A DNA stretch of 64,000 nucleotides from Phytophthora sp. 'mugwort'. Lineage: Eukaryota > Oomycota > Peronosporomycetes > Peronosporales > Peronosporaceae. The stretch lies in the NCBI GenBank assembly GCA_033558025.1, contig JAUCEF010000011.1:62001-126000 (forward strand), given 5' to 3'. Each line of letters opens with the position of its first letter. The first letter of the stretch is position 1. This document shows positions 48,800 through 60,142 of the stretch, piece after piece. Below the pieces are notes generated by a model. The model was not told the origin of the DNA and searched no databases. It worked only from the letters and a program-made list of their open reading frames with translations. Both the position numbers and the translations under genes were made by a program.

Positions 48800-50210
48800 T
48801 CGGTAAACCGAACCTACGTGGCGGAGGATGCAACGGGGTTACATAAAGAGTGTCAAGTCACTCTTCAGAATAGTGTACCTAAGTACCCTAAGTGATGTAG
48901 CCAACATCACTATGACGTCACAGATAAGTACCACACATATGGTACAAAGACATCAGAGTCACCAAATAGATAAACATCTAGGATACTTTATAGGTGACTA
49001 ATACTTAGTATGTAGACGCATTAAAAGGGGTCACCTCTAAATATATTCAGTCTTAAATCTACCTAATTTTGGAAACAGTCCCCCAGACCAGGGACTTGTG
49101 AACTGCCTTCACTGAGGGTTTGTATACTCTCCGGAAGTCGCACTTCCTCTGCGCAAGGTGTTGTGTGCCCCGTCACAGCGGTGTAGGTCTCCACATAATC
49201 TCTACCTTGCTTTTGTATTGGAGGCTGCTGGAGATTAAGCGGAGGTTGTTATAAGTTAGTTGTTAAGGCGGTTAAGGTTAAATATGGTGACAACTCTATC
49301 CGAAGATACTCCCTACGGAATAGGGTCTGGGTCCACGTTCTATTGATTACGCGGACGGGTAGTTTCCTGTAAATCTTCGCTGCAAACAATCGACATTGTT
49401 AGCGTTCGTTTTCCGTCTCAAGGCGCGGTAACCGTGATATGCAGGCCTCCTCGCCAGAATATTTTCTTCGGCATAGACTGGCCATTTCACAAACGCAAAG
49501 GGGGCCTATTCTACGGGGCAGCTAGTGGGGGATTGTAAACACAGTAACACCAAGGTTCGAATCTCGTGCTGCCACCTTCTACCGCCTTGCTTCACGCTGC
49601 TGTTCGGCGTCGACAACTGCTCATGACTACAAGACGCTGCACGTCTATAGATCGGTGAGGCCTGCGGCCTTCCATGGTTGAGCGGAGTGCGTGCTTGCCA
49701 CTTATGGCGTTAACAACTGCTCATGACTACGGGAAGCTGCGCGTCTATGGATTGGTAAGGCCTGCGGCCTTCCATGGTTGAGCGGAGTGCTTGCCGTGCA
49801 AGCTATCTTACTGTGCTTTATATATATAATATATGTATGCTAATACAAATCTTGCTCGGACGACGCAGTCCGGACGGAAGATTGACCACTCGCAATTTGC
49901 CTTGTGCAGCTCAGCACAAGCGATCCTCCCGTGCATCCGTGCTTCGTCCGTCCTGCTGCGGCCTTTGCTGAGCACTCACGTGTTGTCTAGTCTACACTCT
50001 TACTCCTACATGCGGCCAAGGAGGGCAGACACTACCGAAATTTCATTGGCTATGAGCCCAAGAGGGTCTGGCCTATAAGACGAAGAATCAAGCACGACTA
50101 CGGGACAGGAGGCAGCGCTCGAGCGAAGAACTATTTGTCTTTAACTCGCTGTCTGAAAACATTGCTCGCTTCCATCGAGCATTGAACCGAATTGAGCAAT
50201 TAAGAAGACC
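48800..50210. other. LTR-like non-coding DNA with a 100-bp tandem duplication
   Basis: No gene is supported. 48840-49080 is AT-rich with a TATA-like ATTAAAAGG and could be a Gypsy LTR. GGTTCGAATC near 49555 looks like a Pol III B box, but no cloverleaf folds. 49613-49790 contains a two-copy repeat. The stretch from about 49575 probably includes the start of the Copia element that follows. Confidence 0.4.
49613..49795 (+). repeat. Two-copy ~100-bp tandem repeat
   Basis: ACAACTGCTCATGACTAC occurs at 49613 and again at 49713. In both copies it is followed by (A/G)CTGC(A/G)CGTCTAT and GGCCTGCGGCCTTCCATGG, then TTGAGCGGAGTGC. The offset is 100 bp and identity is high, so the duplication is relatively young. 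It lies where a Copia 5' LTR would be expected. Confidence 0.85.
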
Positions 50211-50219
50211 CGAAACCCG

Positions 50220-53200
50220 CAAACCCAGGAGACAAGACGTGAATCCATGGAACCTGAGGGCCTTTCTGCAAACGGCGACAACCCCCCCCCCCCTTCTCCA
50301 TCCTCAAACGGAAATTTGATCCCGAGTAGTCACCACAACAGCAGCAGAAGCTTGAACACGAGCGAACTGGGTGACCGAGGCATTACAGGGCGCCACGATG
50401 GCAACTAGTTGTTGATCTTCCCCAAAGGCTTGCTGAACGTCAAGACCACGCTCCTGAAATCCGCGACCAAGATCGACTGTAAGGGCTGACTAGAAGAAAC
50501 TGAGCTTGTCTTTGTATTCACGTGCTGTATAGTATTACGTTTGGCGGAGAGATGGATGATGAAGCTCTGCGCAGACCCAAGTATGCTGAGCGGTACACCC
50601 AGCGGAAGAATATAGCATTCTCGGCGATTGTGCTGTCGCTGCCGTCGGACCTGCGGGCGACGTTCAGAACGACTGAGCTGAAGGATCAGATTGAGGCATG
50701 CTGAAAAGGATTCGTGATCATTTTTAGGCAGATCAAGGCATTAACCCTGTCTCTCTGAAGCGTGCGCTTCTGAACCGCGATATACAGCCTGGAGAAACGG
50801 TTGACCAGTATGCTCATATATTGAGAGACTCGTGCGCCGTCTTCGTGAAGAACAACACGAGTTGGACAAGGTAGCTGAGTGGGAACACGCAGACATCCTA
50901 CTGTCGAATGTGAACATGGTGTTTGACGTAACTGCGCAGAAGCATACGATCTGGTATAGCAAATATGGCCGTACGTCGTTGACTGTGTAGGACACGATGA
51001 GAAGGCTTCATGCAGTTATGCAGCCCAGAAACCAACTGTTTTAAGTGAGGGATAAAGGTACTGGGACACGTGCAGCCCACAGACTTCAAGTCAATCATGT
51101 AAGCGCGGAAAGGAGCTGAAAAGAAGAAACGAAAACACCAAAACGACGATTTACGCCAGCGCAAGAACAAGCACAAATGAACTGCAACACACCCGGCCAT
51201 TGGTACACTGAATGTACTGTGGAACAATTACGTCCAGAACTTCGCAGCAAACTGACGGCTAGAGAGCCTAAACGCAAGCGCAGGGGGCTGCCTCAACCGA
51301 CGGCATTTGTTAGCCTGGTGACTACGACGCAGGCTGAACATGCAACTGTCAGCGATGAATCCAAAATAACGGTAGGGCTGCAGTTGACGTCAGACAGTGA
51401 AAGCTCAAGTGGACTTGTGGTGTCAGGTCCTGAGACAGAGATGTCACTTGATGTCATTCGCAGACTTTATTCCACAGTCGACAAAACAACTACAACCGGA
51501 GTCACGTGGTGGATTGGAGGCGGTGTTGCATCCAGTGCTTAATAGCCTGCGCAGACGGTGCGACGAGTCATGCAGTGGGAAACAAGATGCTTAGATATTC
51601 AGATGCATGAAGCCGCACAACGTTGGAGGGACATGGAGGCGAAACAAAGCGCTAATACAATCGGAGGTGGAGTCGATTACCTTGACCACTGAACAATACG
51701 GCAAGCAATGCGTGCCGGCAGCGCAGTCATAATCACGTGCACAACGGAGCGACCGCCGTCCATATGCTAACGCTCCGCCGAGCTGGATGGCGCGTCGCGG
51801 CAGTGAAGTCCCGCCATGTGATCGACGTAGACGCAAAGACGGACCGGGACCACCATCGCCTAGGAACTGGAACGGACCACAGCGTGGTCGTGACGACTCG
51901 TGGCTCGGAGGCGATTACACGATGAGGGGAAGCAGTGGCTGTGATTTCTCTCCCAGAGGTTACCGAGACGGTAACTATGAGCAGTCACGGAACTACCATC
52001 ATGACGACTTTCAAAGAAGTCGCCGTTCACTTTCTCCGCGCAGCAGATTAGGTTGTGAGCAGAATGCAGACGAACGTATATTATTGGAGATCTACGCAGA
52101 ATTGAGGGAACTGGAATGCTGAGTCTGGATGTCAACGTGTATCGCGGGAGGGACGCCAAGTTCATGCTGCGAACCAGAACTCAGGTATGCCCCGTCTTTT
52201 GAAACTATTAAGTGGATACTTGCAAGCAGGACTTGTCTAACAGCCTCCGGGGAGGGGGGGGGGGGCAAGCCGGCTTGACTTTACAAACGGAACGTCAGTA
52301 CATGTGACTACCTCTGGTAATGTGTGTGTGATGATGAACCAGGCTACGGGCTGGGAGAAAGAACGGCTGCTCGAGGACGTGATGCTCCTACCGCTCTGAT
52401 CAACATTATTAGCTTGGGCTATATACAAATGGCGGCTCGATTCCGCATTAGGTGCTCGCGGGATCAGTGTACAGCCTGGCTGGAGAAGGCTGGACCCTCC
52501 AAGCTCAAGTTTACAATGGTCGATGGTATCTATCGTCTCCGCGTGAAACGTGCAAAGGCAGCAAAGGTGATGTGAGCAAGTGACTCATGCAGTCAGTAGC
52601 GATCATGACGAAGTAATGAAGCTGGGTCACCAACGCTTTGGACACATGGGCATGAGTATGATCTAGGCAATGGCGTCAAGGCATTTGGGCGTAGGTGCTA
52701 AGATGAATGAAGCCAATCTGAAGTCGTGCGATTATGTTGTGTGCACTGCGTCCAAAGCCAATGAGATGACATTGCAAAAAAACGAAGTGCAGAACTGTTG
52801 GAAACCTTGATGATGGACATTTGCAGTATCGTCGACAGCATAATCGGCGACCAAATGATATTTTTAATCGTTGATGAGGCTTCACGACACAAGTCGACCT
52901 ATCTGCTGAAAGAGAAGGGTGATGTAACCGAGCATATCAGTGCGTTGCTGAAGCGCCTAGACGTGAATTCGGAAACGACCTGTCATACGGCTGCATTCTG
53001 ATCAAGGAGGCGCATTCTTGAGCAACGAATTAGGTGGTTCATGTAGTTCTGTTAGAATTTACGTTATATCTCGCTATTGCTTATTCTCCTGCTGAGAATG
53101 GCATATAGAACGTGCTAATGGTGTCGTACTTCCAATAATTCGTGCTATGCTAACAGCTACAGATTTGCCGAACTTACTGTGGGGCGAATCCCTGTTCCAT

Positions 53201-55210
53201 GTGGTGGACACATTGAATCAGTTGCCCGCCAAACCGCTAGGAATTACGTCGCAGTACGAGAAATGCTTCTCCAAGAACTCCAAGCGAAGCGAACTACGCA
53301 CCTGGGGGCACTTATGGCAAGTGAGAATACCCCCTGAATCTCGTCAGCGCAAGAAGAAACTCGAACAGCGAGCACGTACGTGTATATTGTCCGGCTACAG
53401 CATGAACACCAAAAGGATACAAACTGCTCGATCTAGTGGATGGTCAAGTGTCGTCAGCTCGTCGTGAGCATGTGCATGTTCATGATAACTACACTGCTGA
53501 TGGAGACTACGTGCGAAAACTATTGGAAAACTTGATAATGACACATGAGTTGCCCACTGTTGTGCCTATTTTTAATCGCATTAAGACTGACATGAAGTCA
53601 TACTTGCTTATCGAGCTGCGACCGCTTCACGACGAATTAAAGGTGCAAAGTTGCAATGACTCGCTCAAGTTGCGATTATACCTTCAATTACTTCGAACCA
53701 GTTTGTCCTCCTGCTGGGGTGGATACATTTCCTTTTCCCGTGAACCCAACAACAAGGCAAGCATCAGAAGAAGAATAAACGGGATGATGACGCAAGTTAT
53801 GTTAGTTATGGGGTGATGATACCATCTGCTACTTCGAATATTAAGCGACCTCGGAGGATTACCAAGAGAAGCGTGCGGATTTGCGATTATGTCGTGAGTA
53901 CAGTAAACATGACACGCAAGATATAGTAGTGCCAACCACATCCAAGCAAGCCAAATAAAAGTAAACAATGGGCACACTGGGAAAATGCTTTGCGAGGAGA
54001 AATGGATTTTCTTAAGGACCACCAGAGTTGGCGACTAGTGTGTAGTACTGAAGTCAAGAACTACAAGGTCACCATGTGCAGATGGGTATTTATGCTAAAA
54101 CGAGATGAGCGTGGACGCATCAATCGATTCAAGGCTCGTCTGGTCATACATGAATTTAAGCAAAGTTTGGGATTAACTAATCCGAGACATAAGCATCTGT
54201 TATGTTATTCGGTGCGAGTCGATTCGTGCTGCTATCTACTGTGCAGCATGGTTGGGCAGTGCTACAGTATGATTTAAAGACGGCATTTTTATATGTATAT
54301 ATTTCTATATGGAATCTTGAAGAATTGATCTTCATGGAGCAGGCTCCTGGTTTTTAGATGGATGGACCTGGGCTAGTGTACCGCTTGCTGACGAGCCTAT
54401 ATATATATATATATGATTTGAAGCAGGCTCCAAACATTTGGACAAGACTTTACATGCAACGTTGATGGCTCTGGACGTCGTGCGCCTGATTCAGACTATG
54501 GATTTTATGCTCTCATCGAGAATGACAACATTAAACTACTTTTGACTGTGTACGCTGATGACCCACTGCTAATGGGTCCTTCAAGCCGCTGTGCAACGGC
54601 GGCTGCTTCGCTTGAACAATGTTCGAGTTAACCACACTTGGATATGTCAAGCAATTACTCGGGGTGGAGACTTTTACTGATTATCCTCAGCATATTGTGT
54701 ACGGACATCGTCAGTACCTTTAGAGGTTCTGAAACGTTTTCACGTGGAAAAATGCAATGGCTGTGCAACTCCAGAAGCAACAACTCCGTCAACAGTGCCA
54801 GTGCATTATTATTGTATGGCCACGACGCGTTCTTTATTGAAGCAGAAGGCTGTATTGGCATACCGTGAGCTAGTGATGTTTCCCAATACCACGTGAGTGC
54901 TTCGCGACCGGACATTGCCGACGCCACGCGCAGCTTAGGCAAGCACATTGCTGACTATGATCATACACACTACGCGGAGGCAACTGTGTGCTCAGCTACT
55001 TGCGGTCGATTGGGCTATGCGCGGCTCAACGGGTGAATTCAATGGCGACATGTTCACTGCGATAGACCCCTTGCCAAGTGCAAGTGGGAGATGTGATACG
55101 TATGAGCGAGCGATTGAGCTGCAGATTCACTGTTTGCAGCGCTGTTACCAGTTGGCGAAGCGATCGACATTTACTCTGCTCTCAGCGTCGATCAAGTGGG
55201 GGCGTGAAGC
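50220..55210 (+). mobile_element. Heavily decayed Ty1/Copia retrotransposon
   Basis: Domains follow the Copia order on the plus strand but in many frames. Gag at 50522-50704 (RRPKYAERYTQRKNIAFSAI). A zinc-knuckle end, CNTPGHWYTEC, near 51180. An integrase zinc region, HQRFGHMGMSM, near 52627. Integrase at 52798-53460 (MLTATDLPNLLWGESLFHVV; KKKLEQRARTCILSGYSMNT). Reverse transcriptase at 53990-54600 (VTMCRWVFMLKRDERGRINR; the catalytic box LTVYADDPLLMGPS near 54544-54585). RNase H-side sequence at 54880-55200 (SASRPDIADATRSLGKHI). Stops and frameshifts every 100-300 bp show long inactivity. No intact LTR pair is visible. Confidence 0.85.
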
Positions 55211-56919
55211 ATAAAGATGCTACGCATACAGCTATGGCACCCGCATTCGTACCTCATGCTGTTATTATCTACCGCCTTGCTTCACACCGCTGCTACTCGT
55301 TGCTGTCGCAACTGTTCTGTCTGAGGGGGCTCTCGAGTTCAGGGATATTCCCGACGACTTTCCGCTGTAGACCATCGGCAGCCTGTTGTAGCCGTATATC
55401 GCGTTTTTCTATACGCCAGGCGGGGTGTCTATGATGTGGCCACCTTCCAGTCGTAAACATAGCGAAACGGAGGTGGGTGCATATACTGGAGGTCTGGGTC
55501 TGCGCTGAGACCTGCTTCAATCCGGTCGGCGGAGACGCCAATATAATCGTGATCGCAGTTTCGCCTGCGAATGCGGTACCCACTTGTACACAGGTTCTCG
55601 AGTATAAAATTCACAATCTTGTCGTACTTGTTGCGTGTCGATTATCGACCGCGCTCATCTTTTATCCACGGTCTGTCGCCCCCCCCCCCCCAAGCGTCCG
55701 CCAAGATCTGAGATGGCCTGCATTCATTCGTCTCCTTTTCAGCAACTATTGGCGCTCACGAGTAATGGTGCATAGTATTGCTTCATGCGATCCTATCGGT
55801 CCACCCGTCCATCCTGTACGAGCTCGAGCAGCTCATCAAGATCACGCGCCAGGTAACCGGGACAACACAAGGGCCTCTGGTACCAGGGCGTTGGAAATAT
55901 AATGAACAATGTTACGTCGGGCTACTGAGCACCGTAACAACGATTGCAGTACATGACAATGTGGTGGAGTGGATCCGCTGAAATTAATAGGATCCCAACT
56001 CTCACGCACCGCGCCCAGACACCGACTAACGGAGAGGGTACTCCGACGGCGTGTTGTTGCTGAGTGGTTCATCTTGTATACCCGTCGGCGGGCTGGTGCT
56101 GCTCTCTCGTTGACATGGGATGCGCACTTGGGGGGGGGGACTTGGACGTCCTTGTGGGAACTTGGGAGGGGGGGGGTCTGCGTGGATATTCCTGCGCACG
56201 AGATCCGGTGTTGGTTTGGTCTTGAGCTCTTGCGTAGACCTTGTGGATCCGTAATAGAATACGAGATCCAGAGTTGTTCCTTCTTGAGGTGTCCTTGCTC
56301 CTTATCGGAGTTGTCCTTGTTCTTTACGATGCTGCCGCCTCCGATAGCGGGATCTTGAGGGGCGTTGAGAAGCCAAAGGGCGAGCGCGACCTGGCCAAGC
56401 TATCCGGGGGCTGCCACGTGTGCAGGAAGATCGCCAACGCTTAGACTTGGTCTATGTATGGGGCCAATAGAAATCCCCTATACTATAGTCAAGTCTGTCT
56501 TCCAGTGCAAATTCGGTTCTGATTTATACCTTAGCCTATCTACCTTCGGATCCTATCCCAAAACCTATCCTACGGACTACTTATAACCCAGGATCCCATC
56601 TCTGACCTATTCCTGGCCACCCGTCTCCACTCTACCTCCCTTTAGCTACGGATCTTCCCGGGGTGCACTAAACTGATCGAATCTAGTACGTAGACCTCAC
56701 CCCACGGGACGGGTCCAGGATCCGTACCATATACAGACCTGGCGTGTAGCATGGTCCGGATCCATCACCTTGACGCTGTTATGGCTGCCGCTGGCAACGT
56801 GGATCCTCCAGCTGCCGGACAATTTTCATCTTCTCCGGATCTACAATACCACAACAACGCAATAACAGTTACTGCAAAGATTACAACGTATGGTTAAAGA
56901 GAGATAAAAACCACGTTAC
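55211..56919. other. Gene-poor stretch with homopolymer tracts
   Basis: I see no supportable gene. 55267-55320 resembles 49577-49625 and may be the 3' counterpart of the Copia flank. C or G runs of 9-13 occur at 55680-55692, 56130-56139 and 56168-56176. A short plus-strand frame ending RDLAKLSGGCHVCRKIANA near 56440 has a CxxC but no recognisable family. Confidence 0.4.
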
Positions 56920-57722
56920 TTACTCTTCAGGGCAACAGAGGAGCCGCGCAGTTCCACGTAATGCGATTCGCACGCAAAAGTATAGCGCTCGAAGCTCGCT
57001 GGTAGTGTTGCTTGTCGGGGAGGATTGGATCATACTCCGCAGCTGTGTGCCTTGTAAGCCGCGGTTTCTTCGATTGTCGTAGAGCTGAGGTGGCGAAGTC
57101 GGTCGTCCTGTCTGCATCTGTTGCTGGTGTTACCGGAAGCTATATGAAGTATTCGACACAGGCTTCGCACGTAGTTCGTCAGTGGATAGCGTCAAATCGT
57201 TGTGAAGCTTGGCGATACCGACTCAAACAGAGGAGTGTGGACGATGGCCGCCCTGGAAGCAAATAGTTGGCCATGACGGGATACTTGTCCGTGCAAGCAT
57301 CGAAAAGCAAGAAAACCTCAGCCATGGCGCACTTCCCTGCCTGAAGCTTCACAAACACACACATTGTCCAGCTCACTGATCTTCTCAGCCAAGGTCGTAA
57401 TACGTCGGTGTGCATGTGCACGTTGCACATAGTCTTCAGCAGCTTCCACCGTCGTGATTGCATCACGAATCTTGCAGTAGCGCTGTAGCATTTGGAACGT
57501 TGATGACCAACGTGTGGCGTTAGCCTTGATCGACTTGTAACTGGTCACTTTGGTAAGAGCAGCAGCATTTTTGACGTGTCGCAATTTTTTTATCATCGGA
57601 TCGGTCTGAGTCTGATAACCCAGCAGAAACCGATTAACCGCGAAGATAAAAATCGATGGCTAGCGCAACCAATCAGCAGGATGCCCATTCTGGTAGAGAT
57701 GCTCTGGTTGGTTGCACAGTTG

Positions 57723-57770
57723 CCCCCCCCACACACACACACATACACACATACACACGATGGTCGCAAC
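57723..57770. repeat. C-run plus (AC)n/(ACAT)n microsatellite
   Basis: Eight Cs are followed by ACACACAC, ACAT and ACACAC motifs up to about 57769. It expanded inside hAT coding sequence, giving a VCVYVCVC run on the minus strand. Confidence 0.95.
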
Positions 57771-57832
57771 ATGTCGATCTCCTTGTCGTACACGCTCATA
57801 ACAGATGCGATGTGCGCCACATGATTTTCAGC

Positions 57833-57842
57833 TGTCCGGCCG
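57833..57842. repeat. Left target-site duplication of the Mutator-like element
   Basis: TGTCCGGCCG at 57833-57842 is repeated with one mismatch as TGTCTGGCCG at 62829-62838. Ten bases fits the 9-11-bp duplications known for Mutator-like elements. Confidence 0.75.
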
Positions 57843-57849
57843 TCCAAGG

Positions 57850-57893
57850 AATGTGTCTGAATATACACGATTTTAGTGCTAAATATACAAAGC
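57850..57893 (+). repeat. Left terminal inverted repeat of the MULE
   Basis: Starts AATGTGTCTGAATATACACG. It shares AATGT, TATACAC, ATTT, AAA and ATACA in the same order with the complement of the right end. Confidence 0.55.
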
Positions 57894-58029
57894 CTCGCAT
57901 CAACTATAATCACATGTGCCTGGGCATACAACGCTACACAAATAAGTAGCAAACATAGATTTTCCAGGCGTGGCATACAAGGAGGTTAATTATATCTCAT
58001 GAAGAGTTACATTGTACGATTTGACCAAC

Positions 58030-60142
58030 ATGGGAGAATGGCACGAAGTGTCGACTTTAACGTTCGAGGAAGCCTTTGCTAGTTTCAGGGAGACGTCAAT
58101 ATGCTGCTCTTCGATTTTTCCACAAGGTCTAGTTTGACTCGTGTAACGTGTGTGTCGGGTCGCACGTAATGACTGAGCGCCGCTTGCGCTGCAAAAGTAC
58201 AATTTGCTCTAAGTACGGAAAGTGTGGTGTTATCTGGAAGGTGCATCACTGTACAACACAAGGAAAATGGCTTGTCAATGTGAACTCGAACCCACACGTG
58301 CGTGGAGTACTACCGTATGATGTTGCTACTCAGCCTCGCGTCACCAAGCCTATGAAAGCTTTCATAGCAGAGCAAGACGACTGTAGCATTCCCCCTCGTG
58401 TTATTCTTGCGAATTTGAAGAAGCAGTCAGGTATTTTACCTTCGGCAGGAGGTTGGCCAGACTTGAAGCAAATACACAACCAGCTTAAGGGCATCCGTCG
58501 CGAGCAAGGTGGACGGAACACAGTAGAAGCTGTTAAGGGGATCATTCGTGAACGAGCCTATCATCCAGACATCACATCTGTTTCAGCCTTTCTGTTTGGC
58601 TACAAAGTTGGCGAAGGTGGATACGCATACGAGGGCAAGGCGAAGATAATGACCCGTTTCTGATTGGTATCACCTCCCTTCCGTTAATGGACAACACTCT
58701 ACAATATGCTGCACGAGATAGAGTGTCGCTTTTTTCACGCTGACGCCACCTTGAAGCTAAGCGACATTGGGTATCCAGTTATAAAGCTGTGGGTTTACCG
58801 GTCAGGCTCGCTCATACCAGGTTACAGCTGTGTTTGTAGTCAGCAGACGTACATCGGTTGAATATGACCATTGTTTTCGGAGTTTCGCTGAAGTTGTGTA
58901 CAAGATTCGAGGTCATATTAGTGCTGCAATGGGTGATGCCGAAGCGGCGCAACTTAATGCTCTAGCGGATGTCTCTGAATTTGCAGGAGCAAAGGTGCTT
59001 ATGTGTTTTTTCATGTTTTATACAACGTGCGCAAGCGTATTCGCCATCTTTCAAGTGATGAAAGAATCCTGGTCATGACCTCGATCATGGATATGTACTT
59101 ATGTGAGAATATGAGTGAGTATCTGGTCTTCCGCGAAGAACAACTCTCGAATTGGAGTGACGTGATAGCTTTAACAGATTTAGCAGCTACTTCCGAGAGA
59201 AACGGATTGACAGTGAAGTCAGGAGATGGCGAGCATTCCATACCCAGTAGGGTATGCGACTACAAACAATGCGTGGGAAACGTTTAACGCCCAACTTAAA
59301 TCCTTCATGCAGCGACGACGGCACCAAATGCGCCTTCTACTCCAGAAAATGTGTGAGTTTGCGGAAACCGTAAAACCCTCACCATCGGTGTCGTCTAATT
59401 CGTACCGGTGCCCGCTACAGAGGTTATCAAAACTGCTGGTTTGGCAATGGAGGCATCCCGTGTTAGAGTGAAAGATTCCTCTGACTTTGCGAGCGTGAGA
59501 GTTATTGAATTTTTTGTAAACGTTGGTGGTGATCACGCTGTTGAGGAGGCGAACTCGAACTTGAGCTCGATCGGTTGTTCGTTGAGGAGGCTGACGCAGC
59601 TGATGAATTTCCTCTTGGTAAATAATAAGTAAATCCTCCGACGGCAAACAACGATCAGTCAACCATTGGGTCATCCATAGAGACTCCCTCGGATACGGCA
59701 GGATAGTTCACATACCTTCGATCATTACGGCACCTGCGGAAGGTTAGAAGACGAAGATACGTCAAGCAAGCATGATCTGTACACGGATTCGGTTAAGTGG
59801 TCTTTACGGAGATCTCATCAGTCCGGCATGCCAGTTAACGGATGGGGTGTTGAAATTCAGCGTCACCAACGCAACTGTAAGTACTACGCCAAATTCAAAA
59901 TGTGCTACCATATTTTTGTAGGTCGACACAAGCGTAACTTGCCCTATGGAACCCAAGATCGCTGGACGAAGCTGAAATATAGAATTATCGGCAAATCCAA
60001 GACCAAACGAAGCGCAAGCAAAACACAATCAAATAAGGGTAAGAAGCGCGCTTCCACTACTAAGCGCTCTGTTGCCAAGCGAAGCACTGTCACGACTATT
60101 GCAGGCAGACCTCCTTTATCTTCAAGCGCTCTTTTCATCTAA
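58030..60142 (+). pseudogene. MULE transposase remnant (FAR1/FLYWCH-like finger, MULE core, SWIM-like end)
   Basis: A start at 58030 gives MGEWHEVSTLTFEEAFASF. After a frame change, 58148-58663 holds a zinc-finger-like region (LRCKSTICSKYGKCGVIWKV ... NSNPH) and a helical linker. The DDE core follows in broken frames: FHADATLKLSDIGYPV near 58735, VEYDHCFRSFAEVVYKIRGH near 58857-58917, and SAAMGDAEAAQLNALADVSE, where the second catalytic Asp would lie. YPVGYATTNNAWETFNAQLK at 59237-59296 is the conserved block after the core. 59828-60142 has a SWIM-like remnant (NCKYYAKFKMCYHIFVGRH) and a basic tail. At least four frame disruptions make it inactive. Confidence 0.8.

Larger units (their letters stand above)
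56920..57842 (-). pseudogene. hAT transposase, C-terminal part (left piece of a split gene)
   Basis: Minus-strand frames give, in order, GRTAENHVAHIASVMSVYDK next to the break at 57842, NCATNQSISTRMGILLIGCA (about 57720-57665, the hAT 'GDNC..N..LIGCASHRF' block), NATRWSSTFQMLQRYCKI (about 57520-57465), LQAGKCAMAEVFLLFDACTD (about 57345-57285) and, near 57020-56990, SPTSNTTSELRALYF, a decayed dimerisation block. Frame changes occur near 57600 and 57345. An (AC)n microsatellite with a C8 run (57723-57770) replaces the residues just before GNCATN. The N-terminal half lies about 5 kb away at 62829-63507; see the nested-insertion finding. Confidence 0.75.

Noticed and set aside
49518..49580. tRNA-like sequence with GGCAGC/GCTGCC ends and GGTTCGAATC
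   Set aside because: Only about 58 nt separate the ends, the T stem does not pair, and there is no anticodon arm; perhaps a decayed SINE or chance.
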